Shown in pieces: positions 57,072 through 64,000 of a DNA stretch of 64,000 nucleotides. The position numbers and the translations under genes were made by a program. The notes under the pieces were generated by a model, which was given only the letters and a program-made list of their open reading frames with translations, had not been told where the DNA came from and did no database searches. The stretch is from [Mycobacterium] fortunisiensis. Its GTDB lineage: Bacteria > Actinomycetota > Actinomycetes > Mycobacteriales > Mycobacteriaceae. The stretch lies in NCBI RefSeq assembly GCF_019050325.1, contig NZ_VOMB01000016.1, forward strand, positions 372,001 through 436,000, in the 5' to 3' direction. The stretch's first letter is position 1, and each line of letters starts with the position of its first letter.

Positions 57072-58628
57072 GTGACGACGATGGTGAGCCCGGGTGCGAC
57101 GGCCGAGGGTGGCGTGCGCACCTATCAGGTCCGCACCTACGGCTGCCAGATGAATGTGCATGACTCCGAGCGGCTGTCGGGACTGCTGGACGATGCCGGC
57201 TACCGGCGAGCCCCCGATGGCACCGACGCCGACATCGTGGTGTTCAACACCTGCGCGGTACGCGAGAACGCCGACAACAAGCTCTACGGCAACCTCAGCC
57301 ACCTGGTGCCGCGCAAGCAGTCCGACCCGAACATGCAGATCGCCGTCGGTGGCTGCCTGGCGCAGAAGGATCGCGATTCGGTGCTGCGCCGCGCCCCGTG
57401 GGTGGATGTGGTGTTCGGTACCCACAACATCGGATCGCTGCCCACCCTGCTGGAACGGGCCCGGCACAACCGCGCCGCCCAGGTCGAGATCGTCGAGGCA
57501 CTGCAGGAGTTCCCGTCCACCCTGCCCGCGACACGGGAATCCGCGTACGCGGCCTGGGTGTCGATCTCGGTGGGCTGCAACAACACCTGCACGTTCTGCA
57601 TCGTGCCGTCGCTGCGCGGCAAAGAGGTCGACCGGCGACCCGGGGACATCCTGGCCGAGGTGCAGACCCTGGCCGATCAGGGTGTGCTGGAAGTCACCCT
57701 GCTGGGCCAGAATGTCAACGCCTACGGAGTGTCGTTCGCTGCGGACGAGCGCTTGCGCGAGGACCCGGCGAACTGGTCCACCCTGCCGCGCGACCGCAGT
57801 GCGTTCGCCAAGCTGCTGCGCGCCTGCGGTGACATCGACGGGTTGGAGCGGGTCCGGTTCACCTCGCCGCACCCGGCCGAGTTCACCGACGACGTGATCG
57901 AGGCGATGGCGCAGACCCCCAATGTGTGTCCGACGCTGCACATGCCGCTGCAGTCCGGTTCGGACCGCATCCTCAAGGCGATGCGCCGCTCCTACCGGTC
58001 CGACCGCTACCTGGGCATCATCGACAAGGTCCGCGCTGCGATTCCGGATGCGGCGATCACCACCGACCTCATCGTCGGCTTCCCCGGTGAGACCGAGGAG
58101 GATTTCCAGGCCACCTTGGATGTTGTCGAGAAGTCACGCTTTGCCAGTGCCTTCACGTTCCAGTACTCGATCCGGCCCGGCACCCCGGCCGCCGACATGC
58201 CCGATCAGGTGCCGAAAGCGGTTGTCAGCGAACGCTATCAGCGACTGATCGAGCTGCAGGAACGCATTTCCTGGCAGGAGAACCAGGCTCAGATCGGCCG
58301 GACGGTGGAATTGCTGGTGGCCACCGGCGAGGGCCGCAAAGACGCCAGTACCGCCCGCATGTCGGGCCGGGCCCGCGACGGCAGGCTGGTGCATTTCAGC
58401 CCCGGGGCCGACGCCGAGCAGATCCGGCCCGGCGACATCGTCACCACCACGGTGACCGGCGCCGCGCCGCACCACCTGATCGCCGACGCGCCGTTGACCG
58501 GCCACCGTCGTACCCGTGCCGGGGACGCCCACGCGGCCGGGCAGCGCCCACGCACCGGCGTGGGACTGGGGATGCCGCGGATCGGTGCGGCGGCAACCCC
58601 GCCGCCGTCAGAAGGATGTGGCTGTTGA
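57072..58628 (+). CDS. miaB: tRNA-2-methylthio-N6-dimethylallyladenosine synthase
   Basis: Radical-SAM methylthiotransferase acting on i6A37 of tRNA. It is 518 residues. N-terminal cluster Cys are in [21 protein letters not shown] and GGCLAQKD; the radical-SAM triplet is in [17 protein letters not shown]; a TRAM domain follows near residue 385. A C-terminal ~60-residue extension rich in Arg/Gly/Pro ends EGCGC. Its substrate modification is made by MiaA, encoded 4 kb downstream. It overlaps the next gene by 13 nt. Confidence 0.95.
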   Translation: MTTMVSPGATAEGGVRTYQVRTYGCQMNVHDSERLSGLLDDAGYRRAPDGTDADIVVFNTCAVRENADNKLYGNLSHLVPRKQSDPNMQIAVGGCLAQKDRDSVLRRAPWVDVVFGTHNIGSLPTLLERARHNRAAQVEIVEALQEFPSTLPATRESAYAAWVSISVGCNNTCTFCIVPSLRGKEVDRRPGDILAEVQTLADQGVLEVTLLGQNVNAYGVSFAADERLREDPANWSTLPRDRSAFAKLLRACGDIDGLERVRFTSPHPAEFTDDVIEAMAQTPNVCPTLHMPLQSGSDRILKAMRRSYRSDRYLGIIDKVRAAIPDAAITTDLIVGFPGETEEDFQATLDVVEKSRFASAFTFQYSIRPGTPAADMPDQVPKAVVSERYQRLIELQERISWQENQAQIGRTVELLVATGEGRKDASTARMSGRARDGRLVHFSPGADAEQIRPGDIVTTTVTGAAPHHLIADAPLTGHRRTRAGDAHAAGQRPRTGVGLGMPRIGAAATPPPSEGCGC

Positions 58629-59221
58629 GCAAGGAAAGCGACTTCGACCCGTTCAAGGACGACCTCGCCGCCGTCGAACGCAAGGTCACCCGGGAGTTCG
58701 ACACCGGCCCCCGAGCGATGGTGGTCGCGATCCTGGTGTTCGTGGTGCTGCTGTCCTTCGTCCTGCCGCACACCGGTGCCACCAAAGGATTCGACGTCCT
58801 AGTCGGTGACGCCACCGCCGTCAACGACGGCATCTCGCTGCCCTCACGCGTGTTCACCTGGCTGGCGCTGGTGTTCTCCGTGGGGTTCTCGACGCTGGCA
58901 CTGATCACCCGCCGGTGGGCGCTGGCCTGGGTGGCCCTGGCCGGTTCCGCGGTGGCCAGCGCACTGGGCATGCTTGCGGTCTGGTCGCGGCAAACCGCGG
59001 CCGGGTACCCCGGCCCCGGCATCGGCCTGATCGTCGCCTGGCTGGCGGTGATCCTGCTGACGTTCCACTGGGCCCGGGTGGTGTGGTCACGCACCGCCCT
59101 GCAACTGGCCGCCGAGGAGGACCGCCGCCGCCACGCCGCGCAGCACCAGCAGCACGGCGTGCTGGGCATGCCCGACCCCGGCGTCACCGACCCGAAACCG
59201 GACCGGCCGGACCAGATCTGA
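58616..59221 (+). CDS. conserved membrane protein (Rv2732c-like)
   Basis: Protein of 201 residues with four transmembrane helices (about 38-54, 79-98, 105-124, 138-156) and a polar, His/Gln-rich tail ending in a Pro/Asp stretch. It begins [20 protein letters not shown]. The position after miaB matches Rv2732c. The ATG at 58616 overlaps miaB by 13 nt; TTG 58625 is a possible alternative. No function is known. Confidence 0.83.
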   Translation: MWLLSKESDFDPFKDDLAAVERKVTREFDTGPRAMVVAILVFVVLLSFVLPHTGATKGFDVLVGDATAVNDGISLPSRVFTWLALVFSVGFSTLALITRRWALAWVALAGSAVASALGMLAVWSRQTAAGYPGPGIGLIVAWLAVILLTFHWARVVWSRTALQLAAEEDRRRHAAQHQQHGVLGMPDPGVTDPKPDRPDQI

Positions 59222-59243
59222 CCGCGCTGCCCGGCGCTCCGGC

Positions 59244-60599
59244 TTATCCGCGCTTGCCCAGCGCCTCGGCCGCCGCGGTGGCCCACTGCCTCCACTGCTC
59301 GGCGTTGGCCCGCGCCTCGGCCGCGTCCTTCTCCCGACCGGCCGCCTCGGCTTTCTGGGCCTGCTTCTCGAACTGCTCGGCCCGCGCGCGGAACTGATCG
59401 GCCCGCGCCTGCGCCTCGGGGTCGACGCCGCCGGCCGGAGCGTCGCGCACCTTCTTCTCGATGGCGCGTAGCCGTCGCTCCAGATCCGCCGCGCGCTCCC
59501 GGGGCACCTTGCCGATCGCGTCCCACTTCTCGCCGATGGTGCGCAACGCCGCCCGGGCGGCGTCCAAGTCGCTGGTGTCGATCTTCTCGGCCTCGGCCAG
59601 CAGCGCTTCCTTGGCGGTGGCGTTCGCCTTGAACTCGGCGTCACGTTCGGCGTGTGCGGCGTTGCGGGCCCCGAAGAACGTGTCCTGGGCGGCCTTGAAC
59701 CGGTGCCAGAGGGCGTCGTCGACGTCCTTGGCGGCGCGTCCGGCGGCCTTCCACTGGCTCAGCAGGTCGCGGAAGGCAGCGCTGGTGGGGCCCCAGTCCG
59801 TCGACCCGGACAGCTGCTCGGCCTGCTCGCAGAGCGCTTCCTTGACCTGGCGGGCGCCCACCCGGCCGCGATCCAGTTCGGCGAAGTGCGAGCCGCGGCG
59901 GCGGTTGAACATCTCACGTGCGGTCGAGTACCGCTTCCACAGCGCGTCGTCGACCTTGCGGTCGAGCCCGGTGATGGTGCGCCATTCGTCGAGGATCTCG
60001 CGAAGCCGGTCACCGGCGGCCTTCCACTGTGTGGAGTTCGCCGCCAGGTCCTCGGCCTCGACGGCGAGTGCTTCCTTGCGTGCAGTCTGAGCGGCCCGGT
60101 GCTCGTCGCGCTGGGCCCGCTCGGTGGCCGCGGCGGCGTCGGCGTGTTCCAGGATGGCCGCCAGCCGGGAGCTCAACGCGTCCACGTCGCCAAGAACGGC
60201 CGCGGTGGGCAGGCTTTCGGCCAGCGAGGCCGCTGCGGACTTGATCTTGCGGGCGTCGCCGGTACCGGTGGTGAGGCGACGTTCCAGCAACGCCACCTCG
60301 GTGTGCAGATCGTCGAAGCGCCGGCCGAAGTGGGCGAACGCCGACTCGGTGTCGCCGGCCTGCCACGACCCGATGACCCGTTCACCAGACTCGGTGATCA
60401 GCCACACCGTGCCGTCGTCATCCACCCGGCCGAAGCGGTGCGGATCGCTGCTGGGCGCCACCGCGACCACCGGGGCGACCCGGCTGGGCCGGGGGACGGG
60501 GCGGGGTGGGCCTGGCCTCGGGATGGGCCTCGGAGTGGGCTTCGGTGTGGGCCCGGAGGTGGTCGGGGGGGTCACTCCACCTGGCTCACTGGTTGTCAT
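59244..60599 (-). CDS. DUF349 domain protein (Rv2731-like)
   Basis: Protein of 451 residues. A Pro/Arg-rich N-terminus (to ~45) precedes [20 protein letters not shown], then a long charged helical part with several DUF349 repeats of the form [20 protein letters not shown] and [20 protein letters not shown]. It is probably an extended coiled-coil protein; DUF349 has no agreed function, though links to stress and biofilm genes exist. GAGGAGCGGAT precedes the ATG. Convergent with the Rv2732c-like gene. Confidence 0.86.
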   Translation of the reverse strand: MTTSEPGGVTPPTTSGPTPKPTPRPIPRPGPPRPVPRPSRVAPVVAVAPSSDPHRFGRVDDDGTVWLITESGERVIGSWQAGDTESAFAHFGRRFDDLHTEVALLERRLTTGTGDARKIKSAAASLAESLPTAAVLGDVDALSSRLAAILEHADAAAATERAQRDEHRAAQTARKEALAVEAEDLAANSTQWKAAGDRLREILDEWRTITGLDRKVDDALWKRYSTAREMFNRRRGSHFAELDRGRVGARQVKEALCEQAEQLSGSTDWGPTSAAFRDLLSQWKAAGRAAKDVDDALWHRFKAAQDTFFGARNAAHAERDAEFKANATAKEALLAEAEKIDTSDLDAARAALRTIGEKWDAIGKVPRERAADLERRLRAIEKKVRDAPAGGVDPEAQARADQFRARAEQFEKQAQKAEAAGREKDAAEARANAEQWRQWATAAAEALGKRG

Positions 60600-60762
60600 A
60601 TCCGCTCCTCGTACTCCGCGCGGTGGTCCCGCGCATCTGCCGCGCGACGCGGCGCCCGATGCTGTCGCTTTGTCCGCTATTCAAGCAGGTCGCCCTGTGT
60701 CGTGCCCATGGCTTTAGGCTCAATGCCCCGACAAACTCGACCGGACGCCGACGGAGGTGGTG
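60600..60762. promoter_or_regulatory. DUF349-DMT divergent region
   Basis: The 163-bp gap holds TAGGCT (60715-60720), a -10 candidate for the transporter gene with a leader of about 36 nt, and GGAGG (60753-60757), its ribosome-binding site. No gene was seen. Confidence 0.4.
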
Positions 60763-61638
60763 ATGGAACCGACGGATCTGGCGGTCGTGGCGGCGCTCGG
60801 CGCCGCGTTGTTCATCGCCGTCGGCGACGTCATTCACCAGCATTCCGCGCAGCAGGTCACCGCCGAACCGGTCGGTCATCTGGGCCTGTTCGCCCGGCTG
60901 TTGCGGGACCGTCGCTGGTGGCTGGGCAGCCTGGTGGCCGCAGTCGGTTTCGGCCTGCAGGCGGTCGCGCTCGGGCTGGGGTCGGTGCTGCTGGTCCAGG
61001 CGTTGCTGGTGACGTCGCTGCTGTTCGCCTTGCCGATCAACGCCCGGCTGACGCACCGGCGGGTGACCCGGTGGGAATGGCTGTGGGCGGCGCTGCTGGC
61101 CGGTGCGGTCGCGGTGATCGTCAGCGTCGGCAACCCCACGGCGGGCCATGCCCGCGCCGCGCTGGAGGCCTGGACGCTGGTCATCGCGGTGCTGGGCCCG
61201 GTTCTCGTGCTGTGCCTGATCGGGTCGCGCATGTGGTCGGGGCCGGCCGGCGCGGTGCTGCTGGCGCTGGTGTCGGGAGCGCTGTGGGGCGTGTTCGCGG
61301 TGCTCACCAAGGGCGTCGTGGACCGGCTCGACGACGGACTCTGGGCGCTGTTGGCCACTCCCGAGCTGTACGTGTGGGCCGGCATCGCGGTGGCCGGCAC
61401 CGCGATACAGCAGTCCGCGTTTCGTGCCGGCGCGCTCACCGCGTCCCTGCCGACGATGACGATCACCGAGCCCGTGGTGGCCGCGGTGCTGGGCGTCGTC
61501 GTGCTGGGCGAATCGATGCGACCCGGTGACGCCGGATGGCTGGTGCTGGTGGTCGCGGTGGCCGTGATGCTCGTGGCCACCGTGGCGCTGGCCCGCGGCG
61601 AAGCCGCCGACGACGAGACCGTGTCGGTGGCGCACTAA
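60763..61638 (+). CDS. DMT-superfamily (EamA-like) membrane protein
   Basis: Polytopic protein of 291 residues with nine or ten helices, corresponding to Rv2729c. It starts DLAVVAALGAALFIAVGDVI and repeats a similar pattern in the second half (ALVSGALWGVFAVLTKGVVD; TITEPVVAAVLGVVVLGESM), which is the EamA internal duplication. A transporter of small solutes is likely but the substrate is unknown. ATG 60763 is 5 nt after GGAGG; two GTGs between are less suited. Confidence 0.84.
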   Translation: MEPTDLAVVAALGAALFIAVGDVIHQHSAQQVTAEPVGHLGLFARLLRDRRWWLGSLVAAVGFGLQAVALGLGSVLLVQALLVTSLLFALPINARLTHRRVTRWEWLWAALLAGAVAVIVSVGNPTAGHARAALEAWTLVIAVLGPVLVLCLIGSRMWSGPAGAVLLALVSGALWGVFAVLTKGVVDRLDDGLWALLATPELYVWAGIAVAGTAIQQSAFRAGALTASLPTMTITEPVVAAVLGVVVLGESMRPGDAGWLVLVVAVAVMLVATVALARGEAADDETVSVAH

Positions 61639-61641
61639 GTT
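61636..61641 (+). promoter_or_regulatory. leaderless -10 (TAAGTT) before the Rv2728c-like gene
   Basis: TAAGTT includes the TAA stop of the DMT gene and ends 7 nt before the GTG at 61649, so the next gene can be transcribed separately. Confidence 0.6.
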
Positions 61642-61648
61642 TGGTGGC

Positions 61649-62335
61649 GTGCTGAGCGCCATCGCGATCGTCCCCGCCACTCCGGTTCTGGTGCCGGAGT
61701 TGGTGGGTGCGGCCGCGGCCGAGACGGGTGAGCTGCGCGGCGCGGTCATCGCCGCGGCGAGCGCGTTGCCGCCGCGCTGGCTGGCGATCGGGATCAGCCC
61801 TGACGACGCCGAGTTCGGCTCCGACAGCGCGGGGACGTTCGCCGGCTACGGCGTCGACGTCCCGGTGGCCCTCGGCCCCGGACCGGCCGCCGATCCGGCC
61901 GAGCTGCCGCTGTGTGCCCTGATCGCCGGCTGGATTCGGGGCCGCGCGCAACCTCAGGCCCGCGTCGACGTGCACACCTACGCCGCGTCGAACCCGGTGG
62001 GCGAGGCGCTGGACCGCGGCCGTGCGCTGCGGGCGCGGCTCGACGCATCCTCGGAGCCCGTGGGCGTGCTCGTGGTCGCCGACGGGCTCCACACGCTGGC
62101 GCCGTCGGCGCCCGGCGGCCACCTGCCCGAGTCGGTGGCCACCCAACAGGATCTCGATGACGCGCTGGCCACCGGTGACGTCGCCGCCCTGGCCGAACTG
62201 CCCGAGCCGGTTCTCGGCAGGGTGGCCTATCAGGTGTTGGCCGGCCTGGTCTGGCCCGGGCCCGGTTCGGCCCGAGAGCTCTATCGCGGCGCGCCCTACG
62301 GTGTCGGCTACTTCGTCGGTGAATGGCTGCCGTGA
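61649..62335 (+). CDS. Ala-rich conserved protein, class III extradiol dioxygenase-like fold
   Basis: Protein of 228 residues matching Rv2728c. It begins [20 protein letters not shown] and has [20 protein letters not shown], which resembles the LigB-type dioxygenase superfamily; clear metal-ligand His residues of active enzymes are not all evident, so catalytic function is doubtful. It lies directly before miaA and overlaps it (GTGA), which ties expression but does not show a tRNA role. Confidence 0.75.
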   Translation: MLSAIAIVPATPVLVPELVGAAAAETGELRGAVIAAASALPPRWLAIGISPDDAEFGSDSAGTFAGYGVDVPVALGPGPAADPAELPLCALIAGWIRGRAQPQARVDVHTYAASNPVGEALDRGRALRARLDASSEPVGVLVVADGLHTLAPSAPGGHLPESVATQQDLDDALATGDVAALAELPEPVLGRVAYQVLAGLVWPGPGSARELYRGAPYGVGYFVGEWLP

Positions 62336-63240
62336 GCCGGCCGATTGCGATCATCGGCCCCACCGGCACCGGAAAGTCGGCTCTGGCGTTGGCGGTCGCC
62401 GAAGAAGTGGGCGGGGAGATCGTGAACGCCGACGCGATGCAGCTCTACCGCGGCATGGACATCGGCACCGCCAAGCTGCCGGTCGCCGAGCGGCGCGGCA
62501 TCCCGCACCACCAGCTCGATGTCCTCGACGTCACCGAGACCGCCACGGTGGCCCGCTACCAACAGGATGCCGCCGCCGATGTCGAGGCCATCGCGGCCCG
62601 CGGTGCGGTTCCGGTGATCGTCGGCGGGTCCATGCTCTACATCCAGTCGCTGCTCGACGAATGGACTTTTCCGGCCACTGATCCGGCGGTGCGGGCCCGG
62701 TGGGAGGCCCGGCTCGCCGAGATCGGGGTGGCCGCCCTGCACGCCGAACTGACCCGGGTGGACCCGGCCGCCGGGGCGTCGATCCTGCCCACCGACGGCC
62801 GGCGCATCGTGCGGGCCCTGGAGGTCGTCGAGCTCACCGGGCAGCCGTTCGCCGCCTCGGCGCCGAGGATCGGTGCGCCCCGCTGGGATACTGTCATCAT
62901 CGGATTAGATTGGGAGACAAGCCTTCTCGACCGGCGCCTGGAACAGCGTACCGACCTGATGTTCGACGACGGCCTGGTGGACGAGGTGCGTGCGTTGCTG
63001 GGCCGGGGGCTGCGCGACGGGGTCACCGCAGCCCGGGCGCTCGGCTACGCGCAGGTGCTCGCCGACCTCGACGCCGGGGGAGACGGGTCGGCGGCACGAG
63101 AACCCACGTTCATCGGCACCCGCCGCTATGTCCGCCGGCAGCGGTCCTGGTTCCGTCGCGACCACCGGGTGGTGTGGCTGGACGGGGCCGCCGACGCACT
63201 GGTGCTCGACGCGCTGCGGGCCTGGCGGCACGTATCCTGA
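62332..63240 (+). CDS. miaA: tRNA dimethylallyltransferase
   Basis: Adds dimethylallyl to A37 of tRNAs reading U-starting codons, the substrate for MiaB. About 302 residues. P-loop [20 protein letters not shown], then [19 protein letters not shown] and [16 protein letters not shown] identify it. The GTG at 62332 overlaps the preceding stop (GTGA) and has GGTGA 9 nt upstream; an ATG at 62323 would add three residues. The 3' end contains the dapF promoter. Confidence 0.95.
   Translation: MSRPIAIIGPTGTGKSALALAVAEEVGGEIVNADAMQLYRGMDIGTAKLPVAERRGIPHHQLDVLDVTETATVARYQQDAAADVEAIAARGAVPVIVGGSMLYIQSLLDEWTFPATDPAVRARWEARLAEIGVAALHAELTRVDPAAGASILPTDGRRIVRALEVVELTGQPFAASAPRIGAPRWDTVIIGLDWETSLLDRRLEQRTDLMFDDGLVDEVRALLGRGLRDGVTAARALGYAQVLADLDAGGDGSAAREPTFIGTRRYVRRQRSWFRRDHRVVWLDGAADALVLDALRAWRHVS
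63233..63238 (+). promoter_or_regulatory. leaderless -10 (TATCCT) of dapF
   Basis: TATCCT lies within the last codons of miaA and ends 6 nt before the dapF GTG at 63245. Confidence 0.62.
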
Positions 63241-63244
63241 TCAG

Positions 63245-64000
63245 GTGATCTTCGGCTCGATCCCTTTCGCGAAGGGGCATGGCACGCAGAACGACTTCGT
63301 GGTGCTGCCCGACCTCGACGCCGCGTTGTCGCTGACCCCGGCCGCGGTGGCCGCACTGTGCGACCGCCGCCGCGGCCTGGGCGCCGACGGGATGTTGCGG
63401 GTGACGACGGCGGGCGCCGCACAGGCCGCCGGGGTGTTCGACCGGTTGCCCGACGGGGTCGCGGCCACCGACTGGTACATGGACTACCGCAACGCCGACG
63501 GGTCGATCGCGCAGATGTGCGGCAACGGCGTGCGGGTGTTCGCGCACTACCTGCGCGCCTCCGGCCTGGAATCGGCCGACGAGTTCGTGGTCGGCTCCCT
63601 GGCCGGGCCGCGTCCGGTGGTGCTGCACAGCGTCGGCGACACCACCGCCGACGTCACCGTCGAGATGGGCAAGGCCAACCGGTTCGGCACGGGCACCGCG
63701 GTGGTCGGCGGCCGCACCCTCAGCGGTATCGCCGTCGACGTGGGCAATCCGCATCTGGCCTGTGTCGGGGTCAGCGAGGACGAACTGGCCGCCCTCAACG
63801 TCGCGGCGCCGGTGTCCTTCGATGCACGGCTGTTCCCCGAGGGCGTCAACGTGGAGGTGCTGACCGCTGCAGTCGACGGGGCAGTGTCGATGCGGGTGCA
63901 CGAGCGCGGCGTCGGTGAGACCCGCTCCTGCGGCACCGGCACCGTGGCGGCCACCGTGGCGGCCCTGGCACACCAGGGCGCCGACACCGGGGCCATGCGG
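63245..64000 (+). CDS. dapF: diaminopimelate epimerase (3' end outside window)
   Basis: Converts LL- to meso-diaminopimelate for peptidoglycan and lysine. The frame runs off the window after 252 codons, so about 35-40 residues are missing. The N-terminus [16 protein letters not shown] is conserved. The two catalytic Cys are present: Cys92 in [12 protein letters not shown] and Cys229 in [12 protein letters not shown]. With dapB and dapA, three pathway genes fall in this 64-kb window but in separate transcripts. Confidence 0.96.
   Translation, partial: MIFGSIPFAKGHGTQNDFVVLPDLDAALSLTPAAVAALCDRRRGLGADGMLRVTTAGAAQAAGVFDRLPDGVAATDWYMDYRNADGSIAQMCGNGVRVFAHYLRASGLESADEFVVGSLAGPRPVVLHSVGDTTADVTVEMGKANRFGTGTAVVGGRTLSGIAVDVGNPHLACVGVSEDELAALNVAAPVSFDARLFPEGVNVEVLTAAVDGAVSMRVHERGVGETRSCGTGTVAATVAALAHQGADTGAMR

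Overview
The window reads as chromosome from a mycobacterium, most likely a fast-growing Mycolicibacterium-type species. Signs are the high G+C content (about two thirds by eye), a gene order that follows the inverted Mycobacterium tuberculosis block Rv2839c (infB) to Rv2726c (dapF), many GTG starts and GTGA/ATGA stop-start overlaps, and mycobacterial families such as PptT/PptH, ClgR-PspA-PspM, ThyA plus ThyX, PgsA3 and a mycofactocin-type SDR. The class A beta-lactamase between pepR and ald matches the M. smegmatis arrangement as I remember it. RecA carries an intein at the M. leprae-type site. No rRNA, tRNA, CRISPR array, prophage or intact insertion sequence was seen.

Layout. 1-5.5 kb: infB(partial)-rbfA-nrnA-dinF operon. 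5.6-9.5 kb: enoyl-CoA hydratase, DUF2277 and DUF1802 proteins, CocE-type hydrolase, DUF3558-like protein. 9.6-12.2 kb: pptH-pptT-truB, where phosphopantetheine hydrolase and transferase lie side by side. 12.2-15.4 kb (minus): a sulfur-acquisition pair (SfnB-like flavoprotein, SsuD-like monooxygenase) and the metal regulator MntR/SirR. 15.5-22.2 kb: ribF, rpsO, lppU, pnp, pepR, beta-lactamase. 22.2-28.4 kb: Hsp20, DUF4334 protein, ald and its regulator aldR, UPF0158 protein, META lipoprotein, then dapB and two small genes. 28.5-35 kb is the most accessory part: a HigBA module, thyA-folA, an AlkZ/YcaQ-like glycosylase, a lipoprotein, and an AT-richer orphan colicin-type immunity gene next to thyX. 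35-45 kb: thyX, dapA, rnj, a divergent membrane protein/group III truncated haemoglobin pair, a long GAPDH, SDR, monooxygenase, ftsK. 45-51 kb: argA, pgsA3, cinA C-domain, clgR-pspA-pspM envelope-stress operon, ephG-like protein, glycosyltransferase. 51-57 kb: recA with intein, recX, gluABCD. 57-64 kb: miaB, membrane proteins, DUF349 protein, miaA, dapF (cut by the window end).

Functional threads: translation and tRNA modification (infB, rbfA, truB, rpsO, miaB, miaA), RNA decay (nrnA, pnp, rnj), diaminopimelate/lysine and cell-wall supply (dapB, dapA, dapF), folate/thymidylate (thyA, folA, thyX), DNA repair (recA, recX, AlkZ-like) and envelope stress (clgR, pspA, pspM).

Regulatory sequence is unusually legible. 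A TANNNT -10 hexamer sits exactly 6-7 nt before the start codon of about twenty genes, predicting leaderless mRNAs and fixing those starts. recA has both a LexA box and a PafBC-type (RecA-NDp) promoter, and clgR has a SigE-type promoter. Long perfect or near-perfect inverted repeats close most convergent gene pairs, and several operator-like palindromes lie in divergent promoters. The items most worth a second look are the orphan immunity gene in the variable locus before thyX, the RecA intein, the rpsO terminator embedded in the lppU signal-peptide codons, the candidate leader hairpin of hsp20, and the unassigned operators at 23.3 and 38.9 kb.
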